64,000 nt of DNA from Symplocastrum torsivum CPER-KK1 (GTDB lineage Bacteria > Cyanobacteriota > Cyanobacteriia > Cyanobacteriales > Coleofasciculaceae). Made by a program: the position numbers and the translations under genes. The notes below the pieces were generated by a model. That model did no database searches, was not told where the DNA came from, and saw only the letters and a list, made by a program, of their open reading frames with translations. The stretch is taken from contig JAHHIF010000002.1 of assembly GCA_019358875.1 (NCBI GenBank), forward strand, positions 1-64,000. Direction: 5' to 3'. Shown piece by piece: positions 28,594 to 36,640 of the stretch. Position 1 is the stretch's first letter. Each line of letters starts with the position of its first letter.

Positions 28594-29856
28594 ATGGAAG
28601 CAATACGATATGCGATCGCTCAATCAAATTTCACTTGCACTAACGTAGACATTATCAATGCTCAGGTGCCTGGTTACCAAGGTTTACAGCAAATCTGTGT
28701 TGATTCACAGGGGATAATTTCACAAATATTGCCAACTGACGCTGTTTTCAAGCGATTGCCTCGTGAGGGTTTACAAACTATCGATGTTGCTGGGGATTGG
28801 GTATCACTCGGTGGTATCGATCTCCAAATCAATGGAGCCTTAGGCTTAGCGTTTCCAGACTTGAGTTCGGGTGATGAGGAAAAACTCCAAAAAATTTGCC
28901 AATTTCTTTGGCAGCAAGGCATTGATGGCTTTTTACCGACCTTAGTTACAACGTCTGTAGAAAAGATTCATCAGTCACTCTCGGTACTAGCTGAATTTGT
29001 GAACTCTCCACCCGATGAGCAACCAATCGCTCAAATTCTGGGTGTGCATCTCGAAGGGCCATTTCTTAATCTCCAAAAGCGAGGGGCGCATCCAGCCGAG
29101 TATCTGCTGCCTCTAACCCTAGATAATGTAAAGCGGGTTTTGGGCGATTACGCCGAGCTTGTAAAAGTGATAACCTTAGCACCAGAATTAGACAGCACCG
29201 GAGAGGTAATTCCTTACCTACATTCTCTTGGTATCACCATTAGCCTTGGTCACTCCCTCGCTACAGCCGCTCAAGCCCAGCAAGCATTTAAACTCGGAGC
29301 CTCAATGGTTACTCATGCGTTTAATGCCATGCCGGGATTACATCATCGGGAACCTGGCTTACTAGGTGCGGCTCTAGTCCATCCAGATGTTCAGTGTGGT
29401 CTAATTGCAGATGGTCAGCACGTCTGTCCAACGATGATTCAGTTGCTACTTGGCGCGAGTGGCTATGAGCAAGGGATTTTTCTTGTCAGTGATGCGCTCT
29501 CACCTTTAGGGCTACCCGACGGTGTTTACGCCTGGGATACGCGGCAGATTGAGGTAAAAAATGGTACAGCACAGCTACCGGATGGGACTCTGGCGGGGAC
29601 AACGCTACCGCTATTGGTAGGAGTGCAGAATCTTGTGGAGTGGGGAATTTGTGAGCCAGAAAAAGCGATCGCACTGGCTATAGATGCGCCTCGACACGCA
29701 ATCAATTTACCTAAAATTGCTGTTGGTCAACCTGCTAAATTGTTGCGCTGGCACTTGGATACAGTAACAAATAAACTAACTTCGCAACGTATGACTTTGG
29801 AGGAAAATGAATCTGTATTGACTAGAACAAGAAGAGGAAAAAAAGCTGATAGCTGA
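28594..29856 (+). CDS. nagA: N-acetylglucosamine-6-phosphate deacetylase
   Basis: 420 aa from the ATG at 28594 (a GTG two codons earlier is possible; neither has a clear ribosome site). Amidohydrolase fold with the NagA motifs VHLEGPFLN, SLGHSLATA, THAFNAMPGLHHREPG, IADGQH and SDALSPLG. It deacetylates GlcNAc-6-P to glucosamine-6-P in amino-sugar recycling. Its stop codon lies inside a 5-unit heptamer repeat shared with the convergent T2SSF-like gene. The last residues (RTRRGKKADS) are low-complexity and basic, perhaps repeat-derived. Confidence 0.9.
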   Translation: MEAIRYAIAQSNFTCTNVDIINAQVPGYQGLQQICVDSQGIISQILPTDAVFKRLPREGLQTIDVAGDWVSLGGIDLQINGALGLAFPDLSSGDEEKLQKICQFLWQQGIDGFLPTLVTTSVEKIHQSLSVLAEFVNSPPDEQPIAQILGVHLEGPFLNLQKRGAHPAEYLLPLTLDNVKRVLGDYAELVKVITLAPELDSTGEVIPYLHSLGITISLGHSLATAAQAQQAFKLGASMVTHAFNAMPGLHHREPGLLGAALVHPDVQCGLIADGQHVCPTMIQLLLGASGYEQGIFLVSDALSPLGLPDGVYAWDTRQIEVKNGTAQLPDGTLAGTTLPLLVGVQNLVEWGICEPEKAIALAIDAPRHAINLPKIAVGQPAKLLRWHLDTVTNKLTSQRMTLEENESVLTRTRRGKKADS

Positions 29857-29879
29857 CCGCTGACCGCTAACTGCTAATC
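29845..29879. repeat. Heptamer repeat spanning two convergent stop codons
   Basis: Five 7-nt units (GCTGATA, GCTGACC x2, GCTAACT, GCTAATC). The first two units hold the nagA TGA; the fifth holds the TAG (CTA on plus) of the convergent GspF-like gene. Confidence 0.85.
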
Positions 29880-30827
29880 AGGTAATGAGTCGAGTAGAGT
29901 TGTTAGTCCTCGGACGCTGACTACAGCCACCAACCCAGCGATCGCTAAAAAGCTGAGAGGTCGTAGACTAAGCTGTAGCCAATTTAGCCGACGCTCTAAG
30001 TCTCCTTCATAGAATTCAACTAAGTTTTGTAGGGCAGTGTCGAGATGACCTGTTTCTTCACCTGTGCGAATTATTTCCATCGCAATTGGTGGTAGTTTAC
30101 CTTGTAAGCTATGGCTCAAGGTTTGACCTGCACGGATTTTGCGAGTAGCACTGGCTAGATTTGCTCTAAGCACTCGGTCAGGGATATACTCTCGCACTAA
30201 CTCTAGAGCAGTGAGAAGCGTTACTCCACAACTCAAGGGTAATGCCAACTTGCCTAAGTAAATCATTGACCGTGCCTGAATCAGCTTACCCACAACAGGC
30301 AACTTCATCGCTAGCTGTTGCGATCGCTCAGTGGAATAGCTAGAGGTAAGAAAACTTATCCCCAGCAACAGCAAAGCGATCGCTAAACTTCTCAGCCAAA
30401 ACTCTGGTTTCACCAAACCCGTAGGAGTGCGATTAAAAATTGCGGCTACCAGTATCAATACAGCCCAAACCGTTGTAATTGCCAGTCGTCTTACTGAGCG
30501 ATAAAGCCGTTCCCGTCTCACTTGAGCTTCAAATGCGATCGCCAGTTGTCTACAAGTCTGAGGAAGAGAGCCACTATACTCAGCTAGTCGAAGTAAGCTA
30601 ATTGTCCAACCATCGAAGTAACTAGAGTTAAGTGCCATCGCAGAAGCCAAATCTTGACCACTACCTACCGCAACACTGACTTGGTGTAAATAGCGCTGGA
30701 AGACAGGATTGCAGTCTTTACCTGCCAAAATTAAGCTCTGCTGTACACTCATGCCATTCAGCAAAGCAGCAAGTTGATAAAAGAATTGGGCTTTGTCCCG
30801 AATTTTCAAGCGATTAGGTAGAGCCAC
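29874..30827 (-). CDS. type II secretion/type IV pilus GspF/PilC-like inner membrane protein
   Basis: 317 aa. T2SSF family: an N-terminal cytoplasmic half (QFFYQLAALLNGMSVQQSL) repeated in the second half (YLGKLALPLSCGVTLLTALELV), and hydrophobic helices near 120-140, 147-165 and at the C-terminus. The second half shows the family signature MEIIRTGEETGHLDTALQNLVEFYE. Such proteins form the inner membrane platform that moves pilin subunits. Shorter than full PilC (about 400 aa). No pilus ATPase or other pilus genes are adjacent. It may serve the hps pseudopilins about 20 kb away, but that is inference. Confidence 0.85.
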   Translation of the reverse strand: MALPNRLKIRDKAQFFYQLAALLNGMSVQQSLILAGKDCNPVFQRYLHQVSVAVGSGQDLASAMALNSSYFDGWTISLLRLAEYSGSLPQTCRQLAIAFEAQVRRERLYRSVRRLAITTVWAVLILVAAIFNRTPTGLVKPEFWLRSLAIALLLLGISFLTSSYSTERSQQLAMKLPVVGKLIQARSMIYLGKLALPLSCGVTLLTALELVREYIPDRVLRANLASATRKIRAGQTLSHSLQGKLPPIAMEIIRTGEETGHLDTALQNLVEFYEGDLERRLNWLQLSLRPLSFLAIAGLVAVVSVRGLTTLLDSLPD

Positions 30828-31030
30828 TGTTTAATACACTTTTATTTTTGTCGCTTATCAGTTGCGAAGAACAACTGAAAGAAAGTAACAACCCCTGTTG
30901 GGTAGTTGAGCAAAAAATGAGCAGTTTTTGGTCTGGTAGGTGAACAAACTCCTCTCCTAAACTAAAGCAACTTCATACCGAAACAGCAGAAAGACTGGTA
31001 TTCGAGTCATCTTTAAGAGGAGACAAGCGC

Positions 31031-31690
31031 GTGAGCGATATTCAACCTAAATCCACTATCATTTCGCCGCAAAGACGCCAGTTACTCAAACTGGGAGTTC
31101 TCACTGGTGCTTCTGGCGCTGTTGCGATCGCAACAGGTAATGCTGGCAAAGTCGTTGCCGCTGGACGTCCTAACCCTAAAGCTGATATCGAAATTATCAA
31201 TGGTGCGATCCAACTAGAACAAAGAGCTGTCAACACCTACATGGCAGCAGCGGAAAATAACTTACTTCCCACCAAGGCATTTTTAGATGTTGCTGTGCAG
31301 TTTGCACAAGATCACACCAATCATCGCGATCGCCTCAAAAGAGTTGTCTCACAAGTCTTTAAAGGCGAACCCGCAGGCACCGAGAATCTGGGTACTTTCC
31401 CAATTCCCAAAAATGTCTTGACGGGGGGTGAAGCTGAGGTACTCAGATACGCCTTAACCCTAGAAATGATTGCATCCAAGGCATACCTCGATTTCATTAC
31501 TAACAAGCTGACATCAGAGGGGGCAAAGAACGTTGCAGCCACAATTATGCCAGTAGAGTCAATGCACGCAGCCGTCTTTCGTACAGTGCTGATGGCGGTA
31601 CTCAACGAGAAAGGGCTACCAATGGATGACAAAATTGTTCCCCATTCCTTCTTGAGTGAAGAGCCAACGCCACCTGTGCCAGTAGCTTAG
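31031..31690 (+). CDS. Tat-exported ferritin-like domain protein
   Basis: 219 aa, GTG start with GAGGAG about 9 nt upstream. The N-terminus carries a twin-arginine motif SPQRRQLLKLG (Arg15-Arg16), a hydrophobic stretch, and likely cleavage after AA near residue 44. The mature part has a ferritin-like four-helix pattern with possible metal ligands: Glu63 (QLEQRAVNTY), His95 and His98 (DHTNHRD), Glu145 and Glu176/His179 (VESMHA). Related to the Ferritin_2/desiccation-related family. Tat export would fit a protein folded with its metal before transport. Function in cyanobacteria unclear; iron storage, oxidative defence or desiccation response are possible. Followed by a hairpin terminator. Confidence 0.85.
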   Translation: MSDIQPKSTIISPQRRQLLKLGVLTGASGAVAIATGNAGKVVAAGRPNPKADIEIINGAIQLEQRAVNTYMAAAENNLLPTKAFLDVAVQFAQDHTNHRDRLKRVVSQVFKGEPAGTENLGTFPIPKNVLTGGEAEVLRYALTLEMIASKAYLDFITNKLTSEGAKNVAATIMPVESMHAAVFRTVLMAVLNEKGLPMDDKIVPHSFLSEEPTPPVPVA

Positions 31691-31866
31691 AACGGGTTTG
31701 TTCTCCTTTTTCATCGACTTGGCGAGCTAGCAAAGTGACTCAGAGAAAATTACTTGACACTGTGTTGCACCTTATCCAGGGTAAAAAAAGAGAGATAGCT
31801 GGGTGTAGATAAGCGATCGCATGACAAGCCAATACTCCTTGTGTTGAGACTAAAGTTCACTAACCA

Positions 31867-31898
31867 GAGCAAAAACTGTACAGTTTTTGCTCATTTTT
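31867..31898 (+). terminator. Perfect-palindrome terminator after the ferritin-like gene
   Basis: A 26-bp perfect palindrome (half-site GAGCAAAAACTGT) is followed by ATTTTT. It lies about 175 nt after the stop and the T-run suits plus-strand termination. Confidence 0.6.
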
Positions 31899-31938
31899 CT
31901 TCCCTCATCTAGAAACTCTTCATTGTTAGTAAACAGTA

Positions 31939-31964
31939 GTAGGGTGCGTCACGACGCACCCTAC
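31939..31964. repeat. Inverted repeat GTAGGGTGCGTC...
   Basis: 12-bp arms (GTAGGGTGCGTC / GACGCACCCTAC) with a 2-nt centre. The same motif is a familiar dispersed intergenic repeat in cyanobacteria. Confidence 0.65.
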
Positions 31965-32045
31965 CAGTGAAGCTACTGCCTAAGTTTTATCTATAAAAGC
32001 TTAAGCTAAATCAAGACTTGAACCCGCTACTCATAAAAAAGCAAG

Positions 32046-32915
32046 ATGAGCGAAACAAATAATCACAATATGCGACGGGATTTTGCTAGCCGCGATGAGC
32101 TAATTGCTTACGTCCGTGAGCAGTTCCCAAATGCTGTAGACCGCGACGACCACGTTAGTGAGATACAGGGAGGGCGTAAAGCAGCAGAGGCAGTACTTAG
32201 CCACGTAGACCCAGTGCAGTATGCAAAATCCCGGAACTTTCTCAGTGGTAAAGTAACACGACTCTCTCCTTATCTACGTTATGGGCTTCTGAGTCTGGCA
32301 GAAGTGCGTGATGCTGTCCTGAGTAAAGTGCAAAGCCTAAATGATGCGGAAAAATTAATTAACGAACTTGGCTGGCGAGATTACTGGCAACGATTGTATG
32401 CCCAAAAAGGTGATGACATCTGGAAAGACCAAGAAGACTATAAGACAGGCTACACAGCTAAGAACTACACATCCGAACTCCCAACGGATGTTGAAACGGG
32501 AACAACAGGAATGGTTTGCATTGATCACTTTAGCCATGATTTGCGGGAAACTGGCTATCTGCACAACCACGGACGCATGTGGATGGCAGCTTACCTAGTA
32601 CACTGGCGGCACGTCCATTGGGAGACGGGTGCGCGTTGGTTTTTAGAACATTTACTGGATGGTGACCCTGCTAGCAATATCCTCTCGTGGCAGTGGGTTG
32701 CTAGTACCTTCAGCCACAAACCCTATTTCTTCAATCGAGAGAACCTTGAAAAATATAGTAATGGGATATATTGCAAAGCCTGTCCACTCTATGGCAAGTG
32801 CGACTTCGAGGGCAGCTATGAACAAATCGAGCAACGGCTGTTTCCTAAAGCTGAGCCATTTGACCGTAGCGGTGGAAGCAAGAGCTTTCAGCGCCCAAAA
32901 AAGCAGAAGCGTTAA
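32046..32915 (+). CDS. photolyase/cryptochrome-type FAD-binding domain protein lacking the N-terminal domain
   Basis: 289 aa, only the C-terminal helical FAD domain of a photolyase: LSPYLRYG (73-80), ELGWRDYW (107-114), LHNHGRMWMA (172-181) and DGDPASNILSWQWVA (205-219). The N-terminal alpha/beta domain that carries the antenna pigment in photolyases is absent; the first 40 residues are short and polar. After the domain, Cys243, Cys246 and Cys252 (CKACPLYGKC) could bind metal or a cluster, perhaps with another ligand; this is a guess. The tail is basic. It could be a light or redox protein or repair enzyme. A second start at residue 9 is possible. Confidence 0.8.
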   Translation: MSETNNHNMRRDFASRDELIAYVREQFPNAVDRDDHVSEIQGGRKAAEAVLSHVDPVQYAKSRNFLSGKVTRLSPYLRYGLLSLAEVRDAVLSKVQSLNDAEKLINELGWRDYWQRLYAQKGDDIWKDQEDYKTGYTAKNYTSELPTDVETGTTGMVCIDHFSHDLRETGYLHNHGRMWMAAYLVHWRHVHWETGARWFLEHLLDGDPASNILSWQWVASTFSHKPYFFNRENLEKYSNGIYCKACPLYGKCDFEGSYEQIEQRLFPKAEPFDRSGGSKSFQRPKKQKR

Positions 32916-32931
32916 GTCAGTGCCATTCGAC

Positions 32932-33939
32932 CTAAATCTCCTTGACGTAGGATAACCAAGTGTGGATTGGCTGGAAGCCTAAAGACTCATAAAGTCGTGT
33001 TGCATTGGTCAGGCTTTGGGCATCAACACCGAGCTTCACTCGCTCTACACCAATTGCCTTTAGCTGTCTCATCCCAGCCAGTAACATTGCTCGTCCGAGT
33101 CCCAGTTTACGGAAGCCGCGTCGTGTACCGAGGAGCTTAATCCAGCCCTCATTGCGCCGACTACGAGCATTTTCTTCTTGGTTGATGTAGCCAACGCAAA
33201 ATGCGGCAAATGTGTTGTCTGGTGCTACAGCAACTAAATTGAGTTCAGGTTTATAGTGTGGGTTCTTGAGCCAATGTCTTACTGACGCAACCGTTACATC
33301 CTGGTGATTCCAATGATCGATGAATGATTCATTGAATAGTTCTACCCAAGCTCTAATATCTCGTTCTCCTCGAAGCGATCGCAACGTGAAGCCATCTGGA
33401 AGTTTAAATGAGGGCGATGGCTGAGCGAGTGTACAAGCCATTGTTAAAAAGCGGCGTTCAGTTGTGAAACTCTGTTTTTCTAGAAGCATCCGACGCAAAA
33501 TTTTGTCGTTCCGGAGACGAGTGCGTAGTTTGACAGGCAAATCCGCCTGTTTTCCGACTTCCCGCATTCGCTGTTCGCTCCACTGAAGAATTTCGGCTTC
33601 TATGGCATTGCGGCATTGAGTTGGGTGAACGTCAAAGTACAGATAACCCTCAATCTCATGACTCAGCTCAGGTATCAATAGTTGTCCGAAACCGATAAGT
33701 TTACCATTGGAATCTATCCACAACCGCAAATCATGTGCTTTATCTACATTGGGTGCCTCAAAGAACCTTTGCAGATCATAAACAGAGGTGTCTTCATCTA
33801 ACTGACCCGTTGGCTCATTGAGCTTCACTAAATCAGCAATATCTGCAAAGAGTTTGGTTGTGGTTGCACCAGGCTCAGTAAATGCAAATGCTCGGTGTTT
33901 AGCGCCACGAACTGAGGGGCGTATTGTTAAAGTAGTCAT
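32932..33939 (-). CDS. double GNAT-fold N-acetyltransferase
   Basis: 335 aa. The second half has a complete GNAT signature: FAAFCVGYINQEE, then RRGFRKLGLGRAMLLAGMRQLK (acetyl-CoA pyrophosphate loop R-x-x-G-L-G-R-A around 280) and VDAQSLTNATRLYESLGF. The first half (about 1-165) looks like a degenerate second GNAT lobe. Substrate unknown; the tandem arrangement resembles mycothiol synthase, but there is no reason to assign that activity. Convergent with the FAD-domain gene, 16 nt apart. Confidence 0.8.
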   Translation of the reverse strand: MTTLTIRPSVRGAKHRAFAFTEPGATTTKLFADIADLVKLNEPTGQLDEDTSVYDLQRFFEAPNVDKAHDLRLWIDSNGKLIGFGQLLIPELSHEIEGYLYFDVHPTQCRNAIEAEILQWSEQRMREVGKQADLPVKLRTRLRNDKILRRMLLEKQSFTTERRFLTMACTLAQPSPSFKLPDGFTLRSLRGERDIRAWVELFNESFIDHWNHQDVTVASVRHWLKNPHYKPELNLVAVAPDNTFAAFCVGYINQEENARSRRNEGWIKLLGTRRGFRKLGLGRAMLLAGMRQLKAIGVERVKLGVDAQSLTNATRLYESLGFQPIHTWLSYVKEI

Positions 33940-34847
33940 ACAAAATTGGCAGTCCGTTTTTGAGGACTGTTGACATTCAGGTTAGGTATTGCAAAACAGT
34001 AAAAGAAGACTGAATACAGGATGAAAAGTTGGCTCAATCCTGTACAAGCCCAATGGAAATTTTGACTTTGAGTTTGAGTTTGACAAAAATCTCGTAAGCC
34101 AAATCAACCCAAAGAGGGCTATTTTTTAATTCAGTCTTGTATCAGTTACAAGCTCTCTTTTTACTCACGCTAATAGAGCTTGTACATACCGATTTGCCAC
34201 ACCTGAAGTCGGTGTAACTGGGGTTCTAAGAAGAAAATACCGTTAGATTCAGGCGAAGCCTCTCGCCTTGGGTAAAACATAAAAATTTCACTTCAGGGTT
34301 AATTTCAAACGACCATCAGTGGTAAGGTTTGCACATTTAACTTTGCTAATTTATCTAAGTCAGGAAAGTCTGCCCGTTAAGAGTGTGCAATATTACTTGA
34401 TTAGATTATACCCTAATTTAGGCATTCCAAAAAAATTAAATATCTGTTAAAAGAAATATAGCTATTTACCTAGTTAAACTAGCCTAAAAAGCCATACTTG
34501 CCCAACCTGTACAACTACCAAGCTATAGCAAAGAAAGTCACGGATACGGGCAACTTTCAAGAGCCAAGTTTACTAACTCTATACGGCTACATAAGCCTGT
34601 TTTCCTCAACAAGCGATGGGCATACTTCTTGACATTGCGGACGCTGATGTCTAAGCGTCGAGCAATTTATCAGGTTGTAAATGGCGTTACAAAAATAGTG
34701 TTAAATCTACAGAAAAGTGCTGCTAGTAGCTAGGTTTTATAGCGTTTCTCTATTTACTGAGGTACAAAGTAGTTAGCCTTAAGGCAGAAGGCAAAGGGCA
34801 GAAGTTGAGTGTACTCCACTTATTTGAGAACCGCTATAAGACAATTG
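33940..34847. other. 908-bp gap holding a decayed response-regulator tail
   Basis: Mostly AT-rich with no open gene. It contains the remnant at 34538-34675 and a 3-unit heptamer repeat (AAGGCAG, AAGGCAA, AGGGCAG) at 34781-34801. Nothing else was recognised. Confidence 0.6.
34538..34675 (-). pseudogene. Remnant of a LuxR-type HTH tail, a copy of the neighbouring response regulator
   Basis: The minus strand reads IARRLDISVRNVKKYAHRLL then RKTGLCSRIELVNLALE before a stop. It aligns without gaps to IARRLETSVRNVEKYVSRLF and SKTGTNSRTELVRYALE of the intact gene 310 bp to the right. Just upstream, 8 nt corresponding to GAATAAAG in the intact gene are missing, which shifts the frame into TGA-TAA. 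No receiver domain remains. Clearly a truncated duplicate. Confidence 0.8.
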
Positions 34848-35534
34848 CTACTTGGTCAAACCATGTTCAAGAGCATAGCGTACCAATTCTGTGCGGCTAT
34901 TGGTTCCTGTTTTACTAAACAAGCGACTGACATACTTTTCGACGTTGCGGACACTAGTCTCTAGACGTCGGGCAATTTCTTTATTCATCAGCCCTTCTGC
35001 CACCAAATCTAAGACACTTTGCTCTCGCGGTGTAAAGTCAATACGAATCGGTGCAGGCGTTTGGACAATACCATTCCCTTTGGTAATCAACCCCCGGATT
35101 TCAGCAATCTGCTGGGCAATTTTCTCAAGCTCTGTACTACTGGCATCTCCGGAGTTGGGGGAACGACGCTCTAATAAATTCTCAACAATGGCGACGAGTT
35201 CATCTGGGTCAAACGGCTTGGCGAGGTAAGCGTCAACACCTGATTGATAACCCAGAATACGGTCAGATGTCATCCCTCTAGCCGTCAGAAATACTACTGG
35301 CAGCGACTTGAAACGAGGGTCTTCTCGCAGCTTCTTCAGGAACTGATACCCATCTACTTGGGGCATCATGACATCAGAGATTACAAGGTCAGGTGTTTGT
35401 TGCTGCAACAGTTGCCAAGCTTCATCGGCACTACTGGCAACCCGTACCTTGAAATCACCAATTTCCTGTAAATATTCTTTGACGGATAACCGTACTCCTG
35501 GTTCGTCGTCTACCAATAATACTTGGGCTGACAT
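34848..35534 (-). CDS. NarL/LuxR-type response regulator
   Basis: 228 aa. Receiver domain 1-120 with acidic pair Asp9-Asp10, phospho-acceptor Asp54 (LVISDVMMP), conserved Thr in FLTARG and Lys in LAKPF. A 40-residue linker leads to a LuxR-type HTH (165-228: FTPREQSVLDLVAEGLMNKEIARRL). The arrangement is that of a transcription factor activated by phosphorylation, similar to the Ycf29-type regulators of cyanobacteria and red algal plastids; that assignment is tentative. No cognate kinase gene adjacent. It lies 54 nt downstream of the GT2 gene on the same strand. Confidence 0.88.
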   Translation of the reverse strand: MSAQVLLVDDEPGVRLSVKEYLQEIGDFKVRVASSADEAWQLLQQQTPDLVISDVMMPQVDGYQFLKKLREDPRFKSLPVVFLTARGMTSDRILGYQSGVDAYLAKPFDPDELVAIVENLLERRSPNSGDASSTELEKIAQQIAEIRGLITKGNGIVQTPAPIRIDFTPREQSVLDLVAEGLMNKEIARRLETSVRNVEKYVSRLFSKTGTNSRTELVRYALEHGLTK

Positions 35535-35588
35535 CTATCTTTCTTTACTGCTATTTATTCCAACTGTAACGAAAATCGTCAGCTTCTG

Positions 35589-36578
35589 TTACTGGGTGGG
35601 CTGATTAAAACCGATGCCTTGCACATTTTGCAGCCACTCAATCTCTTTTGCTTTTTCTGGTAGCTTGGCTTGTCGTTGTCCAGTGGTTCGTGCCCAAGCT
35701 CCAAAAAGACCGATGGGTGTACTGATGATATCAATAGGAGGGCTTTTACGAGCGATCGCTTTTATCGTATTCATCGGTACTTCCTTCACTAACCAACGAC
35801 TGAGACGATAGAAATATTCCTGTTGCGTCAGTTCACGCATCAACTCGACACCGTGCAGTTCGTGCAAGTAGCGGTTAGAGCGACCATACCGATGCCATTG
35901 TTTTTGGTATTCCTGAAGAGTAGAACGGTGCCGATGCTGAACAACAGCAGTTGGGGCAAAGTGAAGTGTCCAATCACTTTGCTGTTGGATGCGCCAACAC
36001 ATATCAGCATCACCACCTGAGGTTAGGTAGGGACGGAACAACCCCACTTGTTCCAATACCTGCCGCCGAATTGCTAGGTTGGCTGTTTGACCATAGGGAC
36101 GAAAGGGGTGATTTAAGGTGTGTTGCTGAGATAAAACTTGATGACGCTCGGCGTGTTGTTCTAGCAGACTTTTACCGGGTAGAGCAACAATCTCTCCAGC
36201 CACGACACCAATCCTGGAGTCAGTAAATGGCGCAATGAGAGCATCTAACCAACTCGACTGAGGGCGACAATCAGCATCTGTAAAGGCAAGAATTTCTCCA
36301 CTTGCTGCTCGGATGCCAGCATTACGAGCGGCATAAGAGCTTTGGTTTTCAGTTTCCCGAAGGTATTGAAATATTATCCCAAGAGCTGCTGCCTCTTGGA
36401 CAGCCGTTTGGAGGAGAAGGCTTGTGCGATCGCAACTAGCATTATCCACCAACAAATACTCTACCTGGTCAACTGGGTAAGTCTGCGCCTTTAAACACTG
36501 AATTAAATCAGGTACGTCAGCTTCGCCATTGTAGACCGGGACAATCACGCTCGTCTTGGGCAAGACTTTCTGGTTCAT
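35589..36578 (-). CDS. GT2 family glycosyltransferase
   Basis: 329 aa. N-terminal GT2 motifs TSVIVPVYNGEADVPDL, LLVDNASCD, and the metal motif FTDADCRPQSSWL; later GGDADMCWRIQ as catalytic region. It belongs to a different GT2 subfamily from the five-copy array (DNASCDRT loop instead of NDGSQD). No transmembrane tail is evident. Substrate unknown. 62 nt downstream of mraY on the same strand, so co-transcription with mraY is possible. Confidence 0.88.
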   Translation of the reverse strand: MNQKVLPKTSVIVPVYNGEADVPDLIQCLKAQTYPVDQVEYLLVDNASCDRTSLLLQTAVQEAAALGIIFQYLRETENQSSYAARNAGIRAASGEILAFTDADCRPQSSWLDALIAPFTDSRIGVVAGEIVALPGKSLLEQHAERHQVLSQQHTLNHPFRPYGQTANLAIRRQVLEQVGLFRPYLTSGGDADMCWRIQQQSDWTLHFAPTAVVQHRHRSTLQEYQKQWHRYGRSNRYLHELHGVELMRELTQQEYFYRLSRWLVKEVPMNTIKAIARKSPPIDIISTPIGLFGAWARTTGQRQAKLPEKAKEIEWLQNVQGIGFNQPTQ

Positions 36579-36640
36579 TGCTAACGGCTAGTAGTTCATT
36601 GCTCATTGTCCTATTAGCCGCTAGCTATCAGCCAACTCTA

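Larger units (their letters stand above)
31691..32045. other. Intergenic region with two palindromes
   Basis: 355 bases between the ferritin-like gene and the FAD-domain gene. It contains the terminator hairpin (31867-31892) and the palindrome at 31939-31964. No gene seen. Confidence 0.5.
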
